From Chitinophaga pinensis (GTDB taxonomy: Bacteria; Bacteroidota; Bacteroidia; Flavobacteriales_D; Crocinitomicaceae): a stretch of 38,658 bases of DNA. The stretch is from the NCBI GenBank assembly GCA_943324565.2, contig CALPMC020000020.1, positions 1-38,658 on the forward strand, written 5' to 3'. Of this stretch, positions 11,901 through 16,630 are shown in pieces. The notes under the pieces were generated by a model, which saw only the letters and a program-made list of their open reading frames with translations, did not search any database and was not told the origin of the DNA. Numbering within the stretch: the first letter of the stretch is position 1; each line of letters begins with the position of its first letter. The translations under genes and the position numbers were made by a program.

Positions 11901-14154
11901 ATGTTCCTGTAATTGTTGGCGCAGTAGAAATAGATTGAACCGTATTTGAGCTAGAAGCTGAACTCACACATTTTCCACTTTCTGTTTGGGTAGCGGTAAG
12001 AACATCAGCAGCAGCCAATGTTGAAACTGTTGCAGACCATGTGCCACCTGATACTGTTGCTGTTCCGATAGAAGAACCTCCTCTTATAACACTTATGGTT
12101 GAACCGGTTACACCAGTTCCAGTAACAGTTGTTCCACCAGGACAATATGTACCTGTTATTGATGGCGCAGTAGAAATAGATTGAACCGTATTTGAGCTAG
12201 AAGCTGAACTCACACATTTTCCACTTTCTGTTTGGGTAGCGGTAAGAACATCAGCAGCAGCTAATGTTGAAACTGTTGCAGACCATGTACCGCTACTTAC
12301 TGTAGCTGTTCCAATACTTGACCCGCCTCTTATTACTGAAATAGTTGATCCATTTACCCCGGTTCCAGAAACTGTTGTAGCACCAGGACAATATGTTCCT
12401 GTAATTGTTGGAGTGGCTGAAACTGCTGAAACAGTTACTGAAGTCGATTGGAGACTAATTGTTTTACATGAAGCAGTTGCGCGAGCTGTAATTACATCAC
12501 CAGCCACCAAAGCTGTAAGACTACTTTTTGTCCAAGTACCAGAAGAAACAGTTGTTGTACCAAGAGAAGTTGTTCCATTTAAAATTTCTATGGTTGTTCC
12601 AGTAGCTTCCGAACTTGTTCCACTTACAGATGTAGCTCCTGCACAAATTGATGAATTTACAACAGGCGAAGAGGTCATTGTTGGTTGTGTCCAAGTAATG
12701 ACAACTTTACCCAGGGCCCCTGAACCACCAATTCTATCAGTAGTAGTTGTAGCTCTACCTCCCCCTCCTCCTCCTCCTGGCGCAGATCCAGCAACTGCAG
12801 CAGTTGCTCCGTTTCCAGCATTTCCACCTGCACCACCACCTGCTACAGCCGCAGCTCCTCCAGAAGCAGAACCAGCAGAACCTGGGAGACCATCTAAAGC
12901 GGTTCCAGCACTACCGCCTCCGCCACCGGCAGTTGCACCAGTTGCTCCTGTTCCTCCGGCACCACCATATTTACTTACATCTCCAATATTTCCAGAACTA
13001 GCAGCAGCACCGCCATTTCCACTTGTACTATTAACAGTTGCGACAACACCACCATTTCCACCTACAGCAAGAACAGTTGCTCCCGCTGAAGATCCTGCAG
13101 TAGAATTCCCAAAATATGTAGATCCTCCGGCACCACCACTGGCTGTCGCACCTACTGTTCCAGCTATTCCAACTGTATAGTTGTATGAAGTTCCAGAAGT
13201 TAAATTTGTGAACGTTTTTTTTGCGTAGGAACCACCTGCGCCGCCGCCACCACCTGCTGGATTACCAGTTCCGGCACCACCACCACCACCAGAACCCCAA
13301 CATTCAACAACTGTTGAACAACCAGCAGGATAAGATGTCCATGTAGCATTACCTACTGTAGATTTAGTGGTTACAATTGACCCAGATGGAATGTAACGGT
13401 AATATCTTCGTGATCCATCAGCAGATGAATTCAAAGCAGTAATTGTACTACTTGCAGTATAAGTATTCGAATTAACGGTTGCTGACGTAGTATTAGTATG
13501 ATTTGTTGTATTAATTGTATAGACATTACCAGCAGATGTATTAATAGAAAACCCAGCGTAATAGGCCGTTGCTGTACCAGCACTAGCTGACATTGCTCCA
13601 TAAACCAATTCAATAGCGTTAATAGATTCGTACAATCTCACTTGATATGTATTCGTAGCTGCTAATGTTGTTGAGAAAGGTGCATTTACAATCCACTCAA
13701 CTACAAGCGTCCTATATGGGCTTGTACCTATTATTTTATAATGAACTTTTCCAGCTAAACCAGTAGCCTGATCATTCGCAAAAGCGGAAATTGAAGGTAC
13801 AGTGCTGTTTGGCAAAGCATAAACTGTATTAACTGGCAAAGCTCCTAATGTTAGAATACCATTGGAGGATGCTCCAAACTGAGAATATTGCCCACCAAAG
13901 AATGTATATCCGAAAAAAGTTACAAGTGACGCATTTACTGCATCATCTTGTGCAGAAGCTACCAAAGAAGTAGTTCCGGTTGACATATCTATTGCATCAC
14001 CGTACATGTTTTTTGTCAAGGATGCATCTGCTCCTGTGGAAAATGTATATGAGAGTTGCCCCCAAGCGCCTGAAACAAAAACAGACAAAAACAATACAAA
14101 CATCACTGCTGTTTTCACAAACGCATTTTTAGAATTGAGGTAAAAATTATCCAT
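2938..14154 (-). CDS. Giant T9SS-secreted, multi-Ig-domain adhesin-like surface protein
   Basis: This is a predicted cell-surface or released protein of about 3738 residues, exported by Sec and then by the type IX secretion system. The chosen ATG (14154) gives MDNFYLNSKNAFVKTAVMFV and then VLFLSVFVSGAWG, a good signal peptide. Other in-frame starts at 14304 and 14445 add up to 97 residues, part of them encoded by an interspersed repeat. In order it has a beta-sandwich-like domain, a glycine-rich domain (12690-13320), four near-identical 82-residue Ig-like repeats (11474-12415), many varied Ig/PKD-like modules, and a second beta-sandwich-like domain with FFGNPYTTVNIGTNG. Four more Ig units with YQW follow (about 4960-5960), then an NWSTSSNWY region and a C-terminal type A sorting domain (LPNPSDASFQV ... 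GIYYISI ... KHSVK). A strong terminator follows. The ligand is unknown; adhesion or a surface role is inferred from architecture. Confidence 0.9.
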   Translation of the reverse strand: MDNFYLNSKNAFVKTAVMFVLFLSVFVSGAWGQLSYTFSTGADASLTKNMYGDAIDMSTGTTSLVASAQDDAVNASLVTFFGYTFFGGQYSQFGASSNGILTLGALPVNTVYALPNSTVPSISAFANDQATGLAGKVHYKIIGTSPYRTLVVEWIVNAPFSTTLAATNTYQVRLYESINAIELVYGAMSASAGTATAYYAGFSINTSAGNVYTINTTNHTNTTSATVNSNTYTASSTITALNSSADGSRRYYRYIPSGSIVTTKSTVGNATWTSYPAGCSTVVECWGSGGGGGAGTGNPAGGGGGAGGSYAKKTFTNLTSGTSYNYTVGIAGTVGATASGGAGGSTYFGNSTAGSSAGATVLAVGGNGGVVATVNSTSGNGGAAASSGNIGDVSKYGGAGGTGATGATAGGGGGSAGTALDGLPGSAGSASGGAAAVAGGGAGGNAGNGATAAVAGSAPGGGGGGGRATTTTDRIGGSGALGKVVITWTQPTMTSSPVVNSSICAGATSVSGTSSEATGTTIEILNGTTSLGTTTVSSGTWTKSSLTALVAGDVITARATASCKTISLQSTSVTVSAVSATPTITGTYCPGATTVSGTGVNGSTISVIRGGSSIGTATVSSGTWSATVSTLAAADVLTATQTESGKCVSSASSSNTVQSISTAPSITGTYCPGGTTVTGTGVTGSTISVIRGGSSIGTATVSGGTWSATVSTLAAADVLTATQTESGKCVSSASSSNTVQSISTAPTITGTYCPGTTTVTGTGINGSTISVIRSGSSIGTATVSGGTWSATVSTLAAADVLTATQTESGKCVSAASGSNTVQSVSAAPVITGPICPGNTTVSGTGVNGSTISVIRGGLSIGTATVSSGTWSATVSTLAAADVLTATQTESGKCLSAASASYVVITPASWGNIQSPASPQSICGSTVTFYGQVYRLGTTPGVGQGASLTADLGWSSTNTNPNTWTNWTSATYNTESGNNDEFRADLGAGLTQGTWYYAYRYSYAGCPIYGGYGGVYGSGGSNGTATVPASQTAALSSAVGTNAQTVCKGTAITNITYTLGNGANNATLTSGSLPTGISGSVSGGVLTISGTPSASGVYTYTYATSGTSNCAFSFTGTITVSETLDFANLQFPSTAAICVGGNASIYGKVYESGVTEAAGAGAGITAQYGYSSSNSDPSGGSWTWGSASFNAQQINDDEFVGTFGSSLTAGTYYYTMRFTYNGCTIYGGFNAGPWNGTTNVNGTLTVNALPAITGQPTTPTATCSGSGTQTMTVTSTGAGLSYQWRKGGVNISNGGVFGGATTASLTLTNPTTSDAGSYDCVVSGTCTPSVTSNAITVTVNAIPTIAGTTPASRCGSGTVALGATASAGTINWYAAASGGASLGTGTSYTTPSLSSTTTYYVDATSSGCTTGSRTAIIATVNDIPTITGTTPNSRCGTGTVVLGATASSGTINWYAAASGGASLGTGISYTTPSISTTTTYYVDATANSCTTAARTAVTATVNATPTVTFAAQPGATGCSNTALTYTTQAGQSNYVWTFPGTLNTDYTITSGGTSSDNTVTLKYLTTGSKTVSVNYTSGSCSAVSATSSTATTIIAGPTVNAGADATVCSGQSVQLGVAVADQTGTPAAQSGTLVANAGNPLRTGWGNARTQNLYTAAELTASGMTAGSTIKSISLEVTVAGENRSSMEIGYKFISSATTTLTTTFLTGFTTAYTGSFTGAVGVKTFTFSIPTTAWNGTDNLVFNYCFTENVTGSTTATVKALAAAGNVSNQATADGASPQCATSVGTLSTRRPFITITHSNFSWSPSTALSSSSISNPIASPTTTTVYTLTSTQNGCSASDAVSVTVAGTAPSTPTASVSGSSIINVGGATTLTSSAGANTLWYTAASGGSSVGSGDNWQTPVECASGTETYYAEDNNGACASASRTAVSFTVRPMVVSNPANGLICQAGGSVTLSAQLTGGSAITWSPNTNLSTTSGASTVASPTTTTPYTINATVAGCGSVSGTQTVGVIDAVAFTPTSTPTAVCAGNPAVLASNLSSSGFTYSTMTFAPSTAVSPTVLCNACNVDDGSANDVVIPFTYNFFGNPYTTVNIGTNGVLQFGSSAGLGQYTYNSGDFPNVAYPANIIAAAAVDLNFTSGVLRVFTDGIAPTRKFVIEYLNVAGYSGGTNTVQIKLCETTGIVEIHVTNSSAFGTSSNRVVGLQDLTQTIGATAYSNTGTITNTAWKFIPGANYTFQWATGGSNIDGATSTGYTTANLNTPGTVSYSVAATNPNTQCTTTQSVSITVNALPSAPVSAGNVTECANAANQNLVVSVGSGETADWYAASSSGSVLASPSNGTGVTSYSVPANATATYYAQARNTTTGCVSSSRTGVTFTTKAVPTAPTASAVSYCQGATSSPMTASTPVGSNTQNWYTVSTGGTPLAGAPTPSTSTATTLTYYVSEVGTNSCESSRTSVTATINATPSAPSASNPSAYCQNASASALTATAGVGNTLYWYTVPTGGSGSTTAITPSTSTAGNTDYYVAQRSASNCESSRATITVTVNPNITASVSNSASSTSACGGGSITFTATPTNGGASPTYQWYLNGATVGTNSTTYELASPANNDQIYVAMTPSAQTCLTSASATNSSTITLTSSASTPTVSIQSSAIAAICPGTSVTFSVNTSANMGATPSYVWKKGGVAISGATNSTYTTTGLVNGDQITLTMTSSLNGLCVTQPSATSSAITTTVNTATSITAQPSATSACASGTANFTVTGAGQGTLTYQWKKNTVNITANGTATSSSLTLSGVGAGDVADYTVVVTGACGNVTSNTAAFTINTPTSISVHPAAVTTCTNNDANFSVTAAGQGTLTYQWTFGGSPINTATNSSYTASGVTSSNAGSYRVIVTGGCGALTSNAAALSVQPATVISTQPSASTLCQNNTANFSVSATGQGTLSYQWKRNGTNVGTNSSSLAVSNAQSINAGSYTVDVTGSCGTTTSNAALLTVNPATSITTQPVGTAGCEGQNTTFTVVAAGTGSLSYQWKYGATNVGTNSASYNIPSTATANDGNYSVVVTGGCGNATSSTVALNVYASPTTNATISTADITDATLCGKNTVDVVANSPGAESVGSWSVVGGADITPANASATSTTFTAANSALGGAAKKLVWSHTRETSGNFCYTRDTITVDFKQPSFAAISAVVEAGDVLWNGLTDANWSTSSNWYLYTVTNSVARWIRMSTGEPSSTTKVYTLSNNAAGACVNSSNSPALGNGETAGNIYVGEGATLNLSSGSLALTGDFNNNGTINPNTGTIRFTGTANQKIKGTGLISNFNNVIVDKESGTVTLEQPAKVAGTLTMTQGDIITDATNILEVGTDASSVGLVSWTAGTVRGPMKRWFAAGTNSSQASGIFPVGADVPGKGVTNRYTQINFTSAPAAGGYIIANYIAQAPSLALSEPIWTSTQYIQNYEEEGYWDITPYNAAGQAYQAMNTTPYTLKLRLNNPSTLLPGVPPAGSNGNVIAEISRVRIISAKGPDHNSWVVAGNQGSNQSILSSGDYLLEEIGVTGFSWFNGGGDNETPLPVELVSFSGACDNGLVNLTWKTASEQNSSHFDIEKSNDGTTWRLISTVPSAENSTELLTYTLEDNTATNVFNYYRLRQVDKDGNEKLYDPILVSCEENGNFIKTLPNPSDASFQVLVNNNSLIGKATIKVIDTKGTVISMKEIQVDEGTNLFYLNENMAPGIYYISISNGMNSTEVVKHSVK
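4960..5960 (-). repeat. Four Ig-like units (about 252-264 bp each) within the adhesin
   Basis: Units are spaced by the codons for YQW near 5090, 5342, 5597 and 5861. Each encodes about 84-88 residues of the pattern QP..T.C.....F.V.A.G.G.L.YQW...G, then a GxYxVxVTGxCG-like end. They are clearly homologous but diverged at DNA level, which suggests older duplications than the 82-residue units near 12 kb. Confidence 0.8.
11474..12415 (-). repeat. Four tandem near-identical 246-bp (82-residue) units within the adhesin
   Basis: Anchors in the repeats recur at 11521, 11767, 12013 and 12259, an exact period of 246 bp or 82 codons. Each unit encodes TATVSSGTWSATVSTLAAAD followed by VLTATQTESGKC and ends near TGTYCPG. 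DNA identity is high enough to suggest recent duplication or gene conversion. A fifth, diverged unit lies just N-terminal (about 12418-12660). Confidence 0.9.
12690..13320 (-). other. Glycine-rich domain of the adhesin
   Basis: About 210 residues rich in glycine and alanine run from ECWGSGGGGGAGTG to GALGKVVITW, with repeated GGNGG, GGAGG and GGGGGG runs. The pattern of a W/V-E-C-W-G entry, a central SGTSYNYTVG strand and a GKVVITW exit resembles the glycine-rich domain known from phage tail-tip adhesins and some bacterial surface proteins, where polyglycine helices form a sandwich. The family match is by eye only. Confidence 0.65.
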
Positions 14155-14441
14155 AGTAGTAGATTTTTTGATGTAAGAAGGGTTATTTGACCCGTTATTT
14201 TCGGTGAAAGCCGGATTGATTTGACTTGAAAGTGTAGAATCATTCGAAAGAACATTCGCTTTTACACTATTTGGGTATTTCTTGGTTGAGTAGTTGTTTT
14301 TCATGGTACTCGGGGTTTTAATGTTTTTTATTGATTGCAGATTGCACACTTCGACAAGCTCAGTGCAGGGATTGGCAGATTGCGATCCACCTTTGATTGG
14401 TAAAAATGCGGATTGGATATTTTTGTTAATCAATTTAATTT
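14155..14441 (-). other. Leader region upstream of the adhesin with an interspersed repeat
   Basis: The frame is open through here. It begins with an ATG at 14445 that overlaps the preceding stop codon as ATGA and reads MKIKLINKNIQSAFLPIKGG. It then runs through a CTTCGACAAGCTCAGTG repeat (14347-14373), followed by MKNNYSTKK (ATG 14304). It has no signal peptide of its own. The same leader precedes the gene at 14442-15047. I read it as a duplicated leader rather than mature adhesin sequence, but it may be translated. Confidence 0.5.
14347..14373. repeat. CACTTCGACAAGCTCAGTG-type interspersed repeat, copy 1
   Basis: The core CACTTCGACAAGCTCAGTG followed by CAGGGATT recurs at 14896, 14934 (interrupted) and 15457. 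Cores of the kind CTTCGACAAGCTCAG are, from general knowledge, widespread short repeats in Bacteroidota and other genomes. Here it lies in the open leader frame upstream of the adhesin. Confidence 0.8.
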
Positions 14442-15047
14442 TCATAGCAAGTTATGCATTTTTAATATTTCTGCCAACTTTGAATCGGTTTTAGCGAGTT
14501 CGCGGAGGGAAGATAAAATGGATTTATTGGTGCTGTCTGATTTTAGCAAGTCAATTTGTACTTCAATTTCTTTGACTTTGGATTCAAAGGGGCGAATCAT
14601 GGTACGTCTGTCCCAAAGGGCAAAGATGATGGTAGTTGCAAACATTCCACCGAATAAGGCAATCATCCAGCCCATGAAGGTGTTTGATTGTTCGAAACGT
14701 TGGTTTACCTGTTCAAAACGTTTATCAACTTGTTCGAAGCGTTTATCTATTTGTTCGAAGCGTTTGTCAATTTGCTTGAAGCCTTCGTCTAATCGTGTTT
14801 CGGTTCTTATAATTCGGTCGCGATCTTCTTGAGTAAAGGAAACTGGGGTTGATTGAGAGAAAGTAATATTTGTAAAAAAGAGGATGAAGAATGCACACTT
14901 CGACAAGCCCAGTGCAGGGATTGGTAGATTGCGCACTTCGACACCCTTCGACAGGCTCAGGGATTGCTCAGTGCAGGGATTTGCAGATTGCGATCCACCT
15001 TCGATCGGTAAAAATGCGGATTCGATATTTTTGTTAATCAATTTCAT
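14442..15047 (-). CDS. Small signal-peptide/coiled-coil/membrane protein with RFEQ heptads
   Basis: No named family is recognised. The protein has a signal-like stretch CAFFILFFTNITFSQS, then FTQEDRDRIIRTETRLDEGF. A coiled coil of almost perfect heptads (IDKRFEQ, VDKRFEQ, VNQRFEQ) follows, then a membrane segment (GWMIALFGGMFATTIIFALW), WDRR and a C-terminal helix ending ELAKTDSKLAEILKMHNLL. It is a paralogue of 15051-15560, which has the same start, WDRR motif and tail. The ATG at 15047 gives 201 residues, but 50 of these come from a leader and interspersed repeats. A TTG at 14906, inside a repeat, would give MSKCAFFILFFTNITFSQ, a cleaner signal peptide, and a 154-residue protein. Its stop overlaps the downstream leader ATG by 4 nt. 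Function unknown; probably membrane-anchored and oligomeric. Confidence 0.7.
   Translation of the reverse strand: MKLINKNIESAFLPIEGGSQSANPCTEQSLSLSKGVEVRNLPIPALGLSKCAFFILFFTNITFSQSTPVSFTQEDRDRIIRTETRLDEGFKQIDKRFEQIDKRFEQVDKRFEQVNQRFEQSNTFMGWMIALFGGMFATTIIFALWDRRTMIRPFESKVKEIEVQIDLLKSDSTNKSILSSLRELAKTDSKLAEILKMHNLL
14690..14783 (-). repeat. 21-bp tandem repeats encoding coiled-coil heptads
   Basis: Units begin at 14690, 14711, 14732, 14753 and 14774 with GTTCGAAGCG or close variants. Each unit encodes one heptad of the coiled coil (RFEQIDK and variants), so gain or loss of units would lengthen or shorten the rod in phase. Confidence 0.85.
14896..14922. repeat. CACTTCGACAAGC-type interspersed repeat, copy 2
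   Basis: This copy has one change (AAGCCCAG for AAGCTCAG). It lies within the gene at 14442-15047 just before the signal-peptide codons, and on the minus strand it supplies an in-frame TTG at 14906. Confidence 0.8.
14934..14979. repeat. CACTTCGACA repeat, copy 3, interrupted by a second repeat
   Basis: The element starts as CACTTCGACA. It is interrupted by CCCTTCGACAGGCTCAGGG and a short tail, and then resumes as GCTCAGTGCAGGGAT. One short repeat thus appears inserted into, or recombined with, another of the same family. It remains in frame within the leader part of 14442-15047. Confidence 0.75.
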
Positions 15048-15050
15048 TTT

Positions 15051-15560
15051 TTATAGCAAGTTATGCATTTTTAATATTTCTGCCAACTTTGAATCGGTTT
15101 TAGCCAGTTCGCGGAGGGCTTCTGTTAAATTTTGGGTCTTTCCTTTTTCTTTTTTCACTTCTATTTCAACCTCATCAACGCGTGTTTGAAATGGTTTAAT
15201 GAAGGTTCTTCTGTCCCACAGAATAAAACCAAACAGCATAAACATGGCACCGATTAGTATACCGAAATACCATTTTATGTCGGCCTTTACTTCATCAATC
15301 TGTTTTTGCATTTGATTAGATCTATCCTCTGCTTGCTTAAATTTTTCGTCCAATTTTGTTTCTGTACGTATCATTCGGTCGCGGTCTTCTTGGGTGAAAG
15401 AAACGGCATTTGATTGTGAGAAAGAAATATTGGTGAAAAAGAGGATGAAGAATGCACACTTCGACAAGCTCAGTGCAGGGATTGGTAGATTCACTGCGTG
15501 GCTGCCTTCGGCGGTGCGGGTTAATGATTTGGTATATGTGTTTAAAAAATTGATTTTCAA
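15051..15560 (-). CDS. Small signal-peptide/coiled-coil/membrane protein, paralogue of 14442-15047
   Basis: Function unknown. The open frame of 169 residues starts with TTG at 15560; the matching leader elsewhere has an ATG where this copy has ATC. The leader MKINFLNTYTKSLTRTAEG is followed by repeat-encoded IPALSLSK, then the signal-like CAFFILFFTNISFSQS. After this come FTQEDRDRMIRTETKLDEKF, a short coiled coil, a membrane segment (WYFGILIGAMFMLFGFILW), WDRR and the tail ELAKTDSKLAEILKMHNLL. A TTG at 15467, inside the repeat, gives MSKCAFFILFFTNISFSQ and a 138-residue protein, which is my preferred but unproven start. It lacks the expanded heptads of its paralogue. It lies 3 nt upstream of the next leader ATG on the same strand, so co-transcription is likely. 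Confidence 0.65.
   Translation of the reverse strand: MKINFLNTYTKSLTRTAEGSHAVNLPIPALSLSKCAFFILFFTNISFSQSNAVSFTQEDRDRMIRTETKLDEKFKQAEDRSNQMQKQIDEVKADIKWYFGILIGAMFMLFGFILWDRRTFIKPFQTRVDEVEIEVKKEKGKTQNLTEALRELAKTDSKLAEILKMHNLL
15457..15483. repeat. CACTTCGACAAGCTCAGTG interspersed repeat, copy 4
   Basis: This copy matches 14347-14373 and lies at the same place relative to the signal-peptide codons as copy 2 does in the paralogous gene. The insertion therefore probably came before that gene duplication. On the minus strand it offers a TTG at 15467. Confidence 0.8.
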
Positions 15561-15577
15561 AATTATTTATTTTAAAA

Positions 15578-15718
15578 TTAATTAATCATCAGTTTTATTA
15601 TTGCAGACATAGCACCTACTAAAGCAATAAATAATCCTAATAACAACGCAACCATCCATTTGATGAGGTCAACTTTGGTGTTGGCCAAGTCTTCTTTTGT
15701 TAGTAGAGTTGATTTCAT
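15578..15718 (-). CDS. 46-residue membrane protein, short member of the array
   Basis: The sequence begins MKSTLLTKEDLANTKVDL, followed by IKWMVALLLGLFIALVGAMS and a short IKLMIN end. TKEDLANTKVDLIKWM is the same motif as ATKEDLANNKAELIKWM in 15934-16185 and ATKEDIA...KVDLIKWM in 16273-16530. This is therefore a cut-down paralogue that keeps the end of the coiled coil and the membrane segment but lacks the N-terminal helix. ATG start at 15718, TAA stop at 15578. Conserved residues and reading frame favour a real gene. It lies 15 nt downstream of the stop at 15734. Confidence 0.7.
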   Translation of the reverse strand: MKSTLLTKEDLANTKVDLIKWMVALLLGLFIALVGAMSAIIKLMIN

Positions 15719-15733
15719 TGTGGTTTTTTTTTA

Positions 15734-15925
15734 TTAAAATTTTAATGTCGCTAAAACTAATCCTGCAACGGCAAGTCCAGTTCCCACTACCCAAAGAATT
15801 AATTGGTTAAATCTTTTCTCAATTTCAACTTGTAGTTTCAATAAATCCTCTTTAATGACAAGTGTTTGTTTTGCTTGATTAAATTTTATTGAATCAATAT
15901 TATATGTCTGCATTGTTGATGTCAT
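15734..15925 (-). CDS. Small coiled-coil/tail-anchored membrane protein
   Basis: These 63 residues begin MTSTMQTYNIDSIKFNQA, followed by a helix with TLVIKEDLLKLQVEIEKRFNQ and a C-terminal membrane segment (LILWVVGTGLAVAGLVLATL). The layout (helix, K-E-D motif, one membrane segment at the very end) matches its neighbours, though the sequence is more diverged. The ATG at 15925 lies 8 nt after the stop of 15934-16185, so the two are probably co-transcribed; a second ATG at 15913 is possible. No recognised family beyond the local group. Confidence 0.65.
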   Translation of the reverse strand: MTSTMQTYNIDSIKFNQAKQTLVIKEDLLKLQVEIEKRFNQLILWVVGTGLAVAGLVLATLKF

Positions 15926-15933
15926 AACTATTG

Positions 15934-16185
15934 TTATTTACTCATTGAAAAAAAGTAAGTTAGTAAACCAGCAATTACTGTAATTTGTCCAATCCAAAAT
16001 ATAAACATCCATTTGATTAGTTCTGCTTTATTATTTGCCAAGTCTTCTTTCGTTGCCAATAATTGTTTTGCATCTTCAAATTTATGGTCAACTTTTTTTT
16101 CTAAAATTTCCACGAAGGCCTCGGCTTCTTTTTCGCCAAGCTTTGCTTTTAGGAGTTCGTAAAGTTTTATTTCAGAGACGATCAT
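15934..16185 (-). CDS. Small coiled-coil membrane protein, DUF1640/CCDC90-like
   Basis: This 83-residue protein has an N-terminal helix (MIVSEIKLYELLKAKLGEKE), then AEAFVEILEKKVDHKF, LLATKEDLANNKAELIKWM and a membrane segment (FIFWIGQITVIAGLLTYFF). An acidic/amphipathic helix with EAEAF/V, then ATKEDLA, then a K-W-M entry into a C-terminal membrane segment resembles DUF1640/CCDC90-type proteins; this was judged by eye. It is about 75% identical to 16273-16530 over the first 45 residues. Probably a membrane-anchored homo- or hetero-oligomer; function unknown. Confidence 0.75.
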   Translation of the reverse strand: MIVSEIKLYELLKAKLGEKEAEAFVEILEKKVDHKFEDAKQLLATKEDLANNKAELIKWMFIFWIGQITVIAGLLTYFFSMSK

Positions 16186-16195
16186 GGTTAATGTG

Positions 16196-16264
16196 CTAAT
16201 TATTTAATGTGCTTTCGCCGCGGCGGATGTTTAATGATTTAGTATGTGTGTTTAAAAAATTCAT
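16196..16264 (-). other. Leader ORF remnant carrying a GC-rich palindrome
   Basis: A 22-codon ORF starts MNFLNTHTKSLN and ends in TAG 10 nt before the start at 16185. It is homologous at DNA level to the leader at the front of 15051-15560, including the flanking AATTATTTA-rich sequence. A palindrome (16214-16227) encodes NIRRGES within it. It is either a short leader peptide or a broken gene start. Confidence 0.55.
16214..16227. repeat. GC-rich palindrome, variant TTCGCCGCGGCGGA
   Basis: This is a member of the 14-bp palindrome family seen at 1646, 1683, 30948 and 31366. It lies inside the leader ORF at 16196-16264. Confidence 0.75.
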
Positions 16265-16272
16265 TTTCAAAA

Positions 16273-16530
16273 TTATTTATTCAAATATAAGCCAATGATT
16301 GCTGCCATTTGTGCGATCCAAAAACCAACCATCCATTTGATGAGGTCAACTTTAGTTTCGGCTATTTTAATATCAAGACGAGCTATATCCTCTTTTGTTG
16401 CTAGGGTTTGTTTTGCATCATCGAATTTATCATCCACTTTTTTTTCTAAAATATGCACGAAAGCCTCAGCTTCTTTTTCACCAAGCTTAGCTTTAAGGAG
16501 TTCGTAAAGTTTTATTTCAGAGACGATCAT
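16273..16530 (-). CDS. Small coiled-coil membrane protein, DUF1640/CCDC90-like
   Basis: This 85-residue protein starts with the same MIVSEIKLYELLKAKLGEKE as 15934-16185. It continues AEAFVHILEKKVDDKF, TLATKEDIARLDIKIAETK and VDLIKWM, and ends in a membrane segment (VGFWIAQMAAIIGLYLNK). The coiled coil is eight residues longer before the membrane than in its paralogue. It is the promoter-proximal member of the minus-strand array of six small genes. A tandem duplication covering gene and leader is the simplest origin. Function unknown. Confidence 0.78.
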   Translation of the reverse strand: MIVSEIKLYELLKAKLGEKEAEAFVHILEKKVDDKFDDAKQTLATKEDIARLDIKIAETKVDLIKWMVGFWIAQMAAIIGLYLNK

Positions 16531-16552
16531 GTTTGAATGTAGCGTGTAGAAT

Positions 16553-16630
16553 TTAAAATGTAGAATGTAGAATTAGCTTTACTGTTGCCTTTGACGATGC
16601 GGTTTCCATATTTTTATTACCTATTTTCAT
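16553..16630 (-). other. Leader ORF remnant upstream of the small-gene array
   Basis: A 25-codon ORF reads MKIGNKNMETASSKATVKLI then LHSTF and stops 22 nt before the ATG at 16530. Its start resembles MKLINKNIESA and MKIKLINKNIQSA at 15047 and 14445. Its 3' end and the following spacer contain tandem TGTAGAATT-like words. It may be a leader peptide or a degraded gene start. Confidence 0.5.

Noticed and set aside
11474..12415. Regular 246-bp periodicity considered as a CRISPR or non-coding tandem array
   Set aside because: The period is an exact multiple of three inside one long open frame and encodes conserved Ig-like units, with no unique spacers.
12413..13180. A 255-codon plus-strand open frame rich in proline and alanine
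   Set aside because: It lies wholly antisense to the glycine-rich part of the adhesin; Pro/Ala runs are the complement of Gly-rich codons. It has no domain or signal of its own.
14413..14832. Plus-strand open frame with repeated CSKRLS residues
   Set aside because: It is the complement of the heptad-repeat coiled coil in the minus-strand gene; the repeat comes from the other strand's periodicity.
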